A DNA stretch of 19,840 bases from Gammaproteobacteria bacterium. GTDB taxonomy: Bacteria > Pseudomonadota > Gammaproteobacteria > UBA11654. Positions 7,099 through 15,366 of this stretch are shown in pieces. Each line of letters opens with the position of its first letter. Position 1 is the first letter of the stretch. The DNA lies in contig JABHDX010000151.1 of assembly GCA_018672815.1 (NCBI GenBank), positions 1 through 19,840 on the forward strand, read 5' to 3'. The notes beneath the pieces were generated by a model. That model searched no databases, was not told where the DNA came from, and was given only the letters and a program-made list of their open reading frames with translations. Made by a program: the position numbers and the translations under genes.

Positions 7099-7124
7099 AA
7101 AAAAGCCCCTATTAAGGGGCTTTT
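7097..7124. terminator. Strong bidirectional intrinsic terminator
   Basis: AAAAGCCCCT-ATTA-AGGGGCTTTT (7101-7124) is a perfect 10-bp stem with five GC pairs and a 4-base loop. It has a T-run on the plus side and, on the minus side, eight T (7104-7097 reversed). It lies between the convergent amidohydrolase and TonB-dependent receptor genes and can end both transcripts. Confidence 0.93.
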
Positions 7125-7144
7125 AATTTATTCAAACTACCAAA

Positions 7145-9607
7145 TTAGAATTGATAAGTAATCTCTAGTCCTAATCTTCTTTGAGGTCCAGGATGTGCAA
7201 ACACACCACCAAACTCAGGAGCAGGAATTACCTCAGCTAAATAATCTTCATCAGTTAGGTTTTTAGCAAAAGCAACAATAGTCATATTATCACGCTCTAT
7301 TCCCAATCTTAGATTAACCGTATCGTATCTTGCACGATCTGTTTTATCATAAGCCATAGGAGCCCCAAATAAGGTATTTCTGGTATTTTTAGTTTGCATC
7401 AAATGAAACCATGTTGGTCCAACAACAGCGTAATCAAGCTGTGCAAAGAAATTCATACCATTGGACATTGGGTAATCAAGAGAAAGTCCTGAATTAAAGG
7501 TGTAATCAGCATGGTAAGGTACATTATTACCAACACTATCCGTTCTAACTGAATTCTTAAGAACCTCGCTATCAACCGCTGCTGCTGATGCATAGACACT
7601 GATATTATCATTGATAATGGCTGTAACAGCTATTTCTCCACCAGACAATTCTGATTCATCAATATTCTCAACAATTCTTAAAAGACCAAAAGGCCCTACT
7701 ATGAATTCAAAGAATTGAAGATTCTTGGCATTTGTTTTATAAACTGATAAATCAACACTAACTCTATTATCAGCCAACAAAGCTTTAAAGCCTGCTTCTA
7801 AGGATCTATTAACTTCTTTATCATAAGAATCCATTAAATTAATAGGTGAGCTTGGATTAAGAGGATTGATAAAGGTATCAATAGTTTGTCGAGCACCGGA
7901 GTTATTAAATCCTCCACTCTTAAACCCTTCGCCCCAACTCACATAAAATGAAGCATTATCATCAACTGCCCAAGATAAACTGATCTTAGGTTGAAAATGT
8001 TCAAATGTCTTTTCTTGATCAGGAATTGAACTCGCACTACAAAGACCAGTATTCAATGGCCCACCTGTATATGGAGGTCCATCACAATCAATATAAGTTG
8101 AAGTCACATTGGTTGGTACTAAGTTATGCACTTTTCTTTTCTCTTTGTCATAACGACCAGCAAGAGAAAGTTCAAGAGTATCTGTTATATCAATATCAAC
8201 AGATCCAAAGAATGCATGAACATTATTGGAGAAATCATCCCAAACCATTTGTTCTGTTGGATTTAATCCGCCTTTAGGATCATACATAGCCATAACAACG
8301 CCATTACCTAAATCCGTTCCTTGGTTAACGCCTACTTCTCGATTTACATCAAGGACATAAGCTCCCATACTCCATCGAATTGGTTGATCACCTGGAGAAT
8401 TCAGTCTAACTTCAAAACTTAAATCATCTTGATTTCTTCTTTGATACTGTGTCCCATCACATCGAGTGGGAGTGTATGGTCCTAATAACAAGCCATTAGG
8501 AACTGTTGGGTCGGATGTAGCAATATATTGCGGTGAAGGTAATGAAAATCCTTTTCCAGCTGATACGATTTCATCCAATGATGCCAAACACGATGCATCA
8601 GCAAAGAAGAATCCAAAAGCACCACTGGTTCCATCAGCTGCAAATTCATTTTCAATATCACTATATAAAGTCCAAGCAGTCAAATTAGCCCACCCCAAAT
8701 CTTTTTCCATCTTCAAAGAAAACTCTAATGATTCTTGATCATTGGTATGTGGAAAATTACTCACAAAATCAAATTTATGAGTATTAACATCTTCATAGAG
8801 TGTAGGAATTCCTAGGAATGCCTCAAATGCTGGCAACTGAAATACTGCATTAAAGACAATGGATGTTGTATCAACTTCACCATATCTCAATTTTGCATCC
8901 CATGATGTATTCTCATCAGTATCCCAAGTCATTCTTGCGTAGACATCAGTTGACTCATAGTTATCAACACAATCATCACAATTAAGCCATGTGTTCTCTC
9001 TGAAGCCATCGGTGGAATTGTGATTAGCAATAATACTTAGATTATGATTTTCCATAGGGATATCTGCACGTGCAGTAATTGCATAAGTAGAATCATCGCC
9101 TACACTTGCTTTAATAGCTCCACCCCTTTCTTCTCCTGGCTTAGCTGTTTTGATAATGATTGCACCCGCTGATGCATTCCGTCCATAAAGAGCTCCTTGA
9201 GGTCCTTTTAGAACTTCAATTTGAGACAAGCCTAGATACTCTCTATTGAGTGCTGCCGGATTGGTCATAGTAATACCATCAATCACTAATCCAAAACTGG
9301 TTTCAGCATCTCTTGCACCATTCAAGCCTCTAATACTAACCTGTGTATCACCAACTTCAGCAGTATCAACAATAGTCACACCTGGTGTTAACGCAATAAA
9401 ATCTGTTGCTCTCTGGATCCCAGATCTTTGAATTTGACTTTCTGTCAGAACAGTAATTGCAGCAGGTACTTCTCTCAGTGATTCCTCTCTTTGACGAGCT
9501 GTAACAGTAATCTCTTCGATAACAGATTGTGAAGACACCAGTTCAAGCGGCAATGATATAAGAAGAGCCAAAGCTATCCCTGTATATATTTTGAAATGTT
9601 TGTACAT
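7145..9607 (-). CDS. TonB-dependent outer membrane receptor
   Basis: The 820-residue protein begins with a signal peptide (hydrophobic IALALLISLPLEL, likely cleavage near SSQS, residues 25-28). A TonB-box-like EEITVTARQR (31-40) follows, then a plug domain containing the RGLNGARD segment and the conserved IEVLKGPQGALYGRNA. A large beta-barrel ends in ITYQF with the terminal Phe typical of outer membrane proteins. Extracellular loops carry Cys pairs (CDDC and others). There is no N-terminal signalling extension, so it is not of the FecA type. It would import a TonB/ExbBD-dependent ligand, unknown here. The start was moved to ATG 9607, preceded by GAGGAAAAA; a longer reading from 9631 would add eight residues before the signal peptide. 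It converges on the amidohydrolase gene and diverges from the MFS gene. Confidence 0.93.
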   Translation of the reverse strand: MYKHFKIYTGIALALLISLPLELVSSQSVIEEITVTARQREESLREVPAAITVLTESQIQRSGIQRATDFIALTPGVTIVDTAEVGDTQVSIRGLNGARDAETSFGLVIDGITMTNPAALNREYLGLSQIEVLKGPQGALYGRNASAGAIIIKTAKPGEERGGAIKASVGDDSTYAITARADIPMENHNLSIIANHNSTDGFRENTWLNCDDCVDNYESTDVYARMTWDTDENTSWDAKLRYGEVDTTSIVFNAVFQLPAFEAFLGIPTLYEDVNTHKFDFVSNFPHTNDQESLEFSLKMEKDLGWANLTAWTLYSDIENEFAADGTSGAFGFFFADASCLASLDEIVSAGKGFSLPSPQYIATSDPTVPNGLLLGPYTPTRCDGTQYQRRNQDDLSFEVRLNSPGDQPIRWSMGAYVLDVNREVGVNQGTDLGNGVVMAMYDPKGGLNPTEQMVWDDFSNNVHAFFGSVDIDITDTLELSLAGRYDKEKRKVHNLVPTNVTSTYIDCDGPPYTGGPLNTGLCSASSIPDQEKTFEHFQPKISLSWAVDDNASFYVSWGEGFKSGGFNNSGARQTIDTFINPLNPSSPINLMDSYDKEVNRSLEAGFKALLADNRVSVDLSVYKTNAKNLQFFEFIVGPFGLLRIVENIDESELSGGEIAVTAIINDNISVYASAAAVDSEVLKNSVRTDSVGNNVPYHADYTFNSGLSLDYPMSNGMNFFAQLDYAVVGPTWFHLMQTKNTRNTLFGAPMAYDKTDRARYDTVNLRLGIERDNMTIVAFAKNLTDEDYLAEVIPAPEFGGVFAHPGPQRRLGLEITYQF

Positions 9608-9701
9608 TATTTTTTCCTCATGTATTTTCAATTAAGATTAAGTATTTGAATTAGGTCTAGCACTTAAGTAAATCACCATTAAGCACTGTAAATCTTATTA
9701 T

Positions 9702-9730
9702 TATATATATTAATTGGATTTTTCTTTCAA
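9702..9730 (-). promoter_or_regulatory. Candidate promoter of the TonB-dependent receptor
   Basis: On the minus strand TTGAAA (9730-9725) and TATATA (9707-9702) are 17 bp apart, upstream of the receptor start with a leader of roughly 90 bases. The 257-bp divergent gap (9608-9864) also holds the unlocated promoter of the MFS gene; I see no clear operator or riboswitch in it. The region is very AT-rich, so chance matches are likely. Confidence 0.4.
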
Positions 9731-9864
9731 TAAAAGTCATTAATGTTAAAGTTCATCTTACAGAGATAGATATTTGTTGCTTAAATACAACTTTTCACAA
9801 TATTTCAGAAGATTTTATTAAGGTATCTTTTTCTTTTCTTCTCATTTTTTAAAGGTTAGATCAT

Positions 9865-11028
9865 ATGCTTGTAATATTTTTAGTCACTTTTATAGGTTTA
9901 ATGGGATTTGGCATTATATTGCCTTTGTTTCCTTTTTATGCTGAAAGATTAGGTGCCGGCCCAGAAATTATTACCCTCAGTATGGCATTTTTTTCAGTTG
10001 GACAATTCATTGCAGCTCCTTTTTGGGGAAGGGTCAGTGACTCCATAGGCAGAAAAAAAGTTCTTATATTAACTCTCTTTGGATCCGCAGTTTCCTATGT
10101 CATTCTCGCTTTTGCACCAACCATCACTACTGTAATATTAAGTCGGATTCTTTCAGGCTTTATGGCTGGAAATATCTCCATTGCTTTTGCCTATGTCACC
10201 GATATTACAGATAATGAAAATCGATCAGCAGGTCTTGGTAAGGTAAGTGCCGGACTTGGTCTAGGCTTTATGACTGGACCAGCAATTGGAGGTTTCTTAG
10301 CTGGCAATGATGTTGCAAATGCAAATTATATACTAGTCGCTCTTTCAGGAGCAGGAATCAATGTGTTAGCTATATTAGCTACCATATTTTTCTTAAAAGA
10401 AAGTTTAGTAATAGAAAATAGAAAACCATTTGGATCAATTCTAAATTTATTTGAAAAAGGGACATTTTCTCCTGAGAAGATCATTCTTCCTCTTTTTATT
10501 TGTGGTCTAGTCTTCTATACAGCAATGTCATTAATGGAAGCTATTTTCCCTCTATGGTCGAACAGTATTTTTGATTACGGTCCAACAAACATAGGCACTG
10601 TTTTTTTTATGCTTGGTTTTATTGGTGTTGTCGTTCAAGGAGGTCTTATTGGTCCTATGACTAAGATTGCTGGAGAGATAAGACTTGTTCAAATCGCTGC
10701 ATTTTTTGTAGCCTTAGGACTCATGCTGATTGGTCTTTCCAAAGAGACATCAATATTATGGATGGGTTTATTTTTCTATGGCCTTGGTGCTGCAATTTTT
10801 AACCCTTGCCTATCAAGCCTGGTATCAAAATGTGCCAAACCTTATGAAAGAGGAAAATTTTTAGGACAATACCAGTCAGCATCAGCCATGGGTAGAATTA
10901 TAGGTCCAACATTCTCGGGAGTCCTATACACCAATTTCATAGCATCAGCACCACTGTATGTTGGTGCACTAGTAATACTACCTATTATCGTCGTTATCGC
11001 TAACTTTACTTTAAGAAAGCCTATCTAA
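9865..11028 (+). CDS. Major facilitator superfamily transporter (DHA1/TetA-like)
   Basis: The 387-residue protein has about twelve hydrophobic segments. MFS motif A is GRVSDSIGRKK (residues 55-65) in the loop between helices 2 and 3, and the motif C-like GLGLGFMTGPAIGG (130-143) lies in helix 5, the antiporter motif of drug:H+ exporters. The nearest named type is TetA-like DHA1 permeases, but family membership does not fix substrate or direction. The start at ATG 9865 has AAAGG ten bases upstream. It is divergent from the TonB-dependent receptor and 40 bp upstream of the SDR gene, so it may handle the compound taken up by the receptor or export a product. Confident of fold, not of substrate. 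Confidence 0.88.
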   Translation: MLVIFLVTFIGLMGFGIILPLFPFYAERLGAGPEIITLSMAFFSVGQFIAAPFWGRVSDSIGRKKVLILTLFGSAVSYVILAFAPTITTVILSRILSGFMAGNISIAFAYVTDITDNENRSAGLGKVSAGLGLGFMTGPAIGGFLAGNDVANANYILVALSGAGINVLAILATIFFLKESLVIENRKPFGSILNLFEKGTFSPEKIILPLFICGLVFYTAMSLMEAIFPLWSNSIFDYGPTNIGTVFFMLGFIGVVVQGGLIGPMTKIAGEIRLVQIAAFFVALGLMLIGLSKETSILWMGLFFYGLGAAIFNPCLSSLVSKCAKPYERGKFLGQYQSASAMGRIIGPTFSGVLYTNFIASAPLYVGALVILPIIVVIANFTLRKPI

Positions 11029-11068
11029 GTAATAGAATAATAAAGATTAATTATTGATGGAGTTGAAT

Positions 11069-11887
11069 ATGAAGACAGTTGTAATTACTGGAAGTTCTCG
11101 TGGAATTGGATTAGGCATGGCGAAAGAATTTCTAAACCGAGGTCATCAAGTAATCATTTCAGGAACCAGTGATTCCTCAGTTGCCAAAGCTCTCGATTCA
11201 ATACAAATTATGAAAGATAATGTAATTGGTGTTCCTTGCATGGTTCAAGATATTGATTCAGTCAAAAATCTATGGCAAAAAGGATTTGATCGCTTTGGTA
11301 AAATAGACATCTGGATTAATAATGCTGGGGTTTCAACTTCAAGATTGGGTATTGAGAATCTTGAATTGGATGAGATTCTTACTACAGTTAATACAAACTT
11401 AGTTGGTAGCATACTCTGCACAAAAGTAGTTGCTAAAGAAATGTTAAAACAAGGCTCTGGGCAGATTTATATGTTTGAAGGTTTTGGAAGTAATGGGCAG
11501 CTACAAAAAGGAATATCTGTTTATGGCTCTACCAAGCGAGCTTTGAGATATTTCACAGCAGCAGCAGCAAATGAATATAAAGACACACCCATTATTATTG
11601 GTTCGATCAGTCCAGGTATAGTGGCTACAGATCTATTAGTGAGATCATCAAAAGAAAGCGGGGACAACTGGGAAAAATCTAAAAAAATTCTCAACGTTCT
11701 AGCTGACAGAGTTGAGGTTGTCACTCCTTGGCTGGTTGAACAAACCTTAAAAAATAACAAAAATGGTGCTCAAATTGCCTGGCTTACAAAAACTAAAGTG
11801 ATAGGAAGATTGCTATTTGGCAGACTCTTTTGCAAAAAGACAACTGTGGATGATTGGGAAGCTGAAACAAAACAACTAAATTCATGA
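11069..11887 (+). CDS. Short-chain dehydrogenase/reductase resembling chlorophyll b reductase (NYC1/NOL-like)
   Basis: The 272-residue SDR has the NAD(P)-binding TGSSRGIG (residues 7-14), NNAG (84-87) and catalytic YGSTK (Tyr152, Lys156). The usual catalytic Ser region reads MFEGFGSNG, so Ser141 lies 11 rather than about 13 residues before the Tyr. From memory, the stretch TNLVGSILCT, the F/M-x-G-x-GS-x-G loop before VYGSTK, SPGIVATDLL, LADRVE and the closing region resemble plant chlorophyll b reductases NYC1/NOL more than FabG-type SDRs. The role in a non-phototroph is unknown; reduction of a formyl or keto group is an inference. The start at ATG 11069 has GGAG seven bases upstream; earlier in-frame starts at 11054 and 11057 lack this spacing. 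It follows the MFS gene by 40 bp and overlaps glnS by four bases (ATGA). Confidence 0.85.
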   Translation: MKTVVITGSSRGIGLGMAKEFLNRGHQVIISGTSDSSVAKALDSIQIMKDNVIGVPCMVQDIDSVKNLWQKGFDRFGKIDIWINNAGVSTSRLGIENLELDEILTTVNTNLVGSILCTKVVAKEMLKQGSGQIYMFEGFGSNGQLQKGISVYGSTKRALRYFTAAAANEYKDTPIIIGSISPGIVATDLLVRSSKESGDNWEKSKKILNVLADRVEVVTPWLVEQTLKNNKNGAQIAWLTKTKVIGRLLFGRLFCKKTTVDDWEAETKQLNS

Positions 11888-13548
11888 GTATTGATTCCAA
11901 AAATAAAGGTAAAGACTTTATCAGGCATATTATTGATGCCGATTTAGAACAAAATAAGAATAATTCTCGGGTATGCACCCGTTTTCCGCCTGAACCCAAT
12001 GGTTTTCTTCATATTGGACATGCTCAATCTATTTGTTTAAATTTTGGCATAGCGAAAGAATACAATGGGAAGTGTTATTTACGATTTGATGACACAAATC
12101 CTGCTAAAGAAAAAGAAGACTATGTCAGAGCTATAAAAGAAGACATTGATTGGTTGGGCTTTAATTACGATGATTGTTTAACTTATGCCTCTGATTATTT
12201 TGAAGAATTCTATCAATATGCCATGCAATTAATTGCTGATGGCAAAGCATATGTCGACAGTCAACATTCTGATGACATTAAAAATACAAGAGGAACACTA
12301 AGCACTCCAGGAATTGATAGTCCTTATCGAGAGCGTTCTATTAGTGAAAATGAAGGGCTGTTTGAAAGAATGAGAAGCGGTGAGTTTGAAAATGGTGAGA
12401 ATGTCTTAAGAGCAAAAATAGATATGTCTTCGCCCAATATGAATCTAAGAGATCCAATCATCTATCGCATACTTCATTTAGAACATCAACGGACAGGCAA
12501 TCAATGGTGCATATATCCAATGTATGATTTTGCTCATACGCTCTCAGATGCGATTGAGGGTATTACTCATTCATTGTGCACTCTAGAATTTGAAGACCAT
12601 AGACCACTGTATGAATGGTTCTTAGATCAACTAGTATTACCTAGTCAACCTAGACAAATCGAGTTCTCTAGGTTGAATATTGAGCACACAATTACCAGTA
12701 AAAGAAAATTAGCAAAATTAGTCTCTGATAACACAGTCAATGGTTGGGATGATCCAAGAATGCCAACAATATCTGGGATGAGAAACAGAGGTTACACGCC
12801 TTCATCAATTAAAGACTTTTGTAAGAGAGTTGGCATTACAAAGAAAGATAAATCAATCCAAATGGCACTTCTTGAAAATTCCGTAAGAGAAGATTTAGAT
12901 GTTAATACACATAGACGTATGGCTGTTCTTGACCCACTGAAAATTGTTATTAGAAACTACGATTCTAATAAAGTGGAATGGTTGGAAGCGGTAAATCACC
13001 CAAAAAATCCAGATATGGGAAAAAGAGAAATGGCTTTTGGTAAAGAAATTTATATTGAGAGGACTGACTTTATGGAAGACCCTCCATCAAAATTCTTTCG
13101 ATTAAAACCTGGCGGTGAAGTGAGGCTTCGTTTTGCCTATATCATTAAATGCGAAGAAATTATCAAAGATGCTTCCGGAAATATTACAGAAGTTCACTGC
13201 AGCTATGATCCTGATACAAAAAGTGGAACTGGAACATCAGAGAAAAAAGTCAAAGGCACTATCCATTGGGTTTCAGCAAAAGAAAATCAGCCTGCTCAAG
13301 TTAATCTATTTGAAGCACTGTTTAACAGTCCTGAGCCAGAAATAGAAACAGATCTTAATCCTCACTCATTAATTACCTGTAAAAATGCTGTCATTGAAAA
13401 ATGTATTAATGAAGCTAATTGTGGAGATAGCTTTCAATTTGAAAGAAACGGATACTTTGTTCTTGCTCAGAATGAGGATGATGGAAACCTACATTTCAAT
13501 AGAATTATCACTCTGAGAGACAGTTGGAAAAAAATAAAAAAGAATTAA
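11884..13548 (+). CDS. glnS: Glutaminyl-tRNA synthetase
   Basis: The 554-residue class I aminoacyl-tRNA synthetase charges tRNA-Gln with glutamine in the cytoplasm. It matches E. coli GlnRS along its whole length: FPPEPNGFLHIGHA (residues 34-47) with the HIGH signature at 43-46, LRFDDTNP near 62-69, GITHSLCTLEFEDHR near 224-238, and ITSKRK (270-275) in place of the KMSKS loop, where E. coli has MSKRK. The C-terminal anticodon-binding beta-barrels are present and end with LRDSWKKI. The start overlaps the SDR stop as ATGA, with no strong Shine-Dalgarno, so translation is probably coupled to the SDR. The 3' end overlaps the metA-type gene by four bases on the opposite strand. The presence of GlnRS supports a gammaproteobacterial origin. 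Confidence 0.97.
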   Translation: MSIDSKNKGKDFIRHIIDADLEQNKNNSRVCTRFPPEPNGFLHIGHAQSICLNFGIAKEYNGKCYLRFDDTNPAKEKEDYVRAIKEDIDWLGFNYDDCLTYASDYFEEFYQYAMQLIADGKAYVDSQHSDDIKNTRGTLSTPGIDSPYRERSISENEGLFERMRSGEFENGENVLRAKIDMSSPNMNLRDPIIYRILHLEHQRTGNQWCIYPMYDFAHTLSDAIEGITHSLCTLEFEDHRPLYEWFLDQLVLPSQPRQIEFSRLNIEHTITSKRKLAKLVSDNTVNGWDDPRMPTISGMRNRGYTPSSIKDFCKRVGITKKDKSIQMALLENSVREDLDVNTHRRMAVLDPLKIVIRNYDSNKVEWLEAVNHPKNPDMGKREMAFGKEIYIERTDFMEDPPSKFFRLKPGGEVRLRFAYIIKCEEIIKDASGNITEVHCSYDPDTKSGTGTSEKKVKGTIHWVSAKENQPAQVNLFEALFNSPEPEIETDLNPHSLITCKNAVIEKCINEANCGDSFQFERNGYFVLAQNEDDGNLHFNRIITLRDSWKKIKKN

Positions 13549-13562
13549 GACCGTTCTTTTTT
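13536..13562. terminator. Weak bidirectional terminator candidate between glnS and metA
   Basis: AAAAAAGAA (13536-13544) and TTCTTTTTT (13554-13562) are perfectly complementary around a 9-base loop that contains both stop codons. Each strand therefore reads a hairpin ending in a T-run. The stem has one GC pair only, so efficiency is doubtful, but no other terminator is available for these convergent genes. Confidence 0.35.
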
Positions 13563-14540
13563 GTCGAACAAAATATTTAACCAGTTTCTATACAATACTC
13601 TTCCAGACTCTTGCCAATTTGCCTCAATAGTACTCAGTAGTTCGTTCTCAGGTATAACTGGTTTCTCCATCGTTTCGATTGTACGCTTCTTAATATCATC
13701 AAGAAGTTGTAGTGATTCTTTAGAAAAATATTCAGTAGGTAATGGAGGATAATCGGACCTCAATCCATTAACAAAATTCTCAATCTCTCTTTGATACTCT
13801 TTCAACAAACTTTTTTTATCGTATTCTGGATGGCCTTGAAAAAGAACTAAATCTGAATTCTCTGTAGAAGCTAAGAAAAAACCTGCCTCATCATTTTCAG
13901 CCAATATTTGCAATTCAGTTTTTTCAATCTCTTCTCTAGGTATATCATAGTAATGAGAATGAGGACCTTCAAAATCACTGGTTAAATCTTGGGTCAATGC
14001 ATGATTGGTATTTAATAAATTATGAGAAAAAACACCCCAAGATTTACTGTCTCTTATTTTACGATCAATATTAAATTTTGCTTTCATCAAAGCATGGGTT
14101 GCTAAACATGAACATAAGATTGAATTTACTTCTTGATCGGCCCAATTCATGACCTCAATCAAAGGAGACCAAAAAGATTCTTCTGAGATATTGGGTTTAG
14201 AAGGATTAGCTCCTGAAATGATTAGACCATCAATTGGCATACCATAGATTGATTGAATATCATTGTAATAATCTTGAATATACTTTTGGTATTCCTGACC
14301 TCTCGATCCAATATCAATAGAAGTTGGATAAACATGAACCAAAAACTCATTACTAGAACCTAGCAAACTTATAAATTGTCTCTCTGTCGCCTGCAAAGCT
14401 GCATCGGGCATTAAATTTAATAAAGCCACATGGAGCTCTTGATAAGAATTATTAGAATTAGATGAATGATCAACCTGAAGCATTTCTTTTAATTCAGGTC
14501 TATCAAGCGAAGGAAGCTTTGGGTGAGCAACGACTGGCAT
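13545..14540 (-). CDS. metA: Homoserine O-acyltransferase, MetA family
   Basis: The 331-residue protein activates the hydroxyl of homoserine with an acyl group from acyl-CoA, the first committed step of methionine synthesis. Family blocks are LLNLMPDAALQATERQ (residues 40-55), ISGANPS (108-114), the nucleophile region CLATHA (145-150), PHSHY (193-197) and GHPEYD (236-241). Aligned to Bacillus MetA, the catalytic Cys142, His235, Glu237 and Arg249 correspond to Cys145, His237, Glu239 and Arg251, all present. The position that separates acetyl (Glu111) from succinyl (Gly111) users is Ser114 here, so the acyl donor cannot be read directly. The neighbouring MetY favours acetyl. It is the last gene of the minus operon, 17 bp after the hydrolase, with no clear Shine-Dalgarno. 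Its stop overlaps the glnS stop. Confidence 0.87.
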   Translation of the reverse strand: MPVVAHPKLPSLDRPELKEMLQVDHSSNSNNSYQELHVALLNLMPDAALQATERQFISLLGSSNEFLVHVYPTSIDIGSRGQEYQKYIQDYYNDIQSIYGMPIDGLIISGANPSKPNISEESFWSPLIEVMNWADQEVNSILCSCLATHALMKAKFNIDRKIRDSKSWGVFSHNLLNTNHALTQDLTSDFEGPHSHYYDIPREEIEKTELQILAENDEAGFFLASTENSDLVLFQGHPEYDKKSLLKEYQREIENFVNGLRSDYPPLPTEYFSKESLQLLDDIKKRTIETMEKPVIPENELLSTIEANWQESGRVLYRNWLNILFDKKERS

Positions 14541-14557
14541 AACTAAAAGGTAGTCAA

Positions 14558-15346
14558 CTAGATTAGAGTAACTAAGGCATCCAACATTTCATTTGGTGCT
14601 TCATTGACAATTGCATGACCACAATTTGGAAGAATAACTGTTCTTGATTCAGGGATTGCATCTGCCAATGCTTTTGCATTTTTTACAGGAGTCATCATAT
14701 CGTCCTCTCCTAAAATAAGTAAGGTGGGAGCTTTTACATCCTGGCTTCTTTCCATACCTTTTGTATATTCTGCACAAGCCAAGAGATCATTATGAATAAC
14801 TCCTGGACCTGCCCGTTCGAGCAGTCTATTTAATTTACCAATCATCCAAGTACCTGGCACTTGTGATCCACCCAAATGACCAGCTTGACTGTGTGACCAA
14901 AAATTAATCATATCTTTCGCTAAAGGACTGTCCTCTTTTGCACTGTTAAGTAAAACTTCACCCACAGGCATGGGTAATGCGGTACCCACCATCGCAAGTG
15001 CAGTTATTCGATCAGGATATCTGGCTGCTACATCAAAGGCCACTAATGAGCCCATACTGTGCCCTACTATAATAGATTGTTCCTGGCCAGCAGCATCCAT
15101 AGCCTTAATAACCCAATCTGCCATTCCTTCAATCGATGGAATCAAATCGCCATCAGAGTGGCCATGAGCGGGCAAATCAACTGCTAAAATATTTAAATCT
15201 CGTCTGGCAAAATGCCTGCCTGCTAATGTCCATACGGTATGGTCCATTCCTGTGCCATGAATAAAAGTCATTCCTATTCGACCTTTTACATGTTCCTTAC
15301 TTCCAGTCGCAATATAAGTTTTTTGATTTTCAATATTGATATACAT
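14558..15346 (-). CDS. Alpha/beta fold hydrolase between metY and metA
   Basis: The 262-residue protein has a complete serine hydrolase layout: oxyanion loop FIHGTGM (residues 28-34), DLPAHGHSDG (57-66), nucleophile elbow VGHSMG with Ser97, acid loop LGEDDMMTP with Asp215 or Asp216, and His244 in NCGHA. There is no signal peptide, so it is cytoplasmic. It is too short and lacks the MetX-specific blocks to be a MetX homoserine acetyltransferase, although that enzyme shares the fold. Its place between metY and metA, with 17-20 bp gaps, suggests a linked role such as hydrolysing an ester or thioester by-product, but this is inference. The Shine-Dalgarno AAGGA is 13 bases upstream of the ATG, which is long, so the exact start is slightly uncertain. 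Confidence 0.87.
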   Translation of the reverse strand: MYINIENQKTYIATGSKEHVKGRIGMTFIHGTGMDHTVWTLAGRHFARRDLNILAVDLPAHGHSDGDLIPSIEGMADWVIKAMDAAGQEQSIIVGHSMGSLVAFDVAARYPDRITALAMVGTALPMPVGEVLLNSAKEDSPLAKDMINFWSHSQAGHLGGSQVPGTWMIGKLNRLLERAGPGVIHNDLLACAEYTKGMERSQDVKAPTLLILGEDDMMTPVKNAKALADAIPESRTVILPNCGHAIVNEAPNEMLDALVTLI

Positions 15347-15366
15347 AATTCTATATTTATCCTTAT

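Noticed and set aside
9608..9631. Upstream start adding eight residues to the TonB-dependent receptor
   Set aside because: The ATG at 9607 has GAGGA at correct spacing and places the signal peptide at the N-terminus.
14558..15346. MetX homoserine O-acetyltransferase, suggested by position and fold
   Set aside because: The protein is about 100 residues too short and lacks MetX blocks; a MetA-family enzyme is already present next to it.
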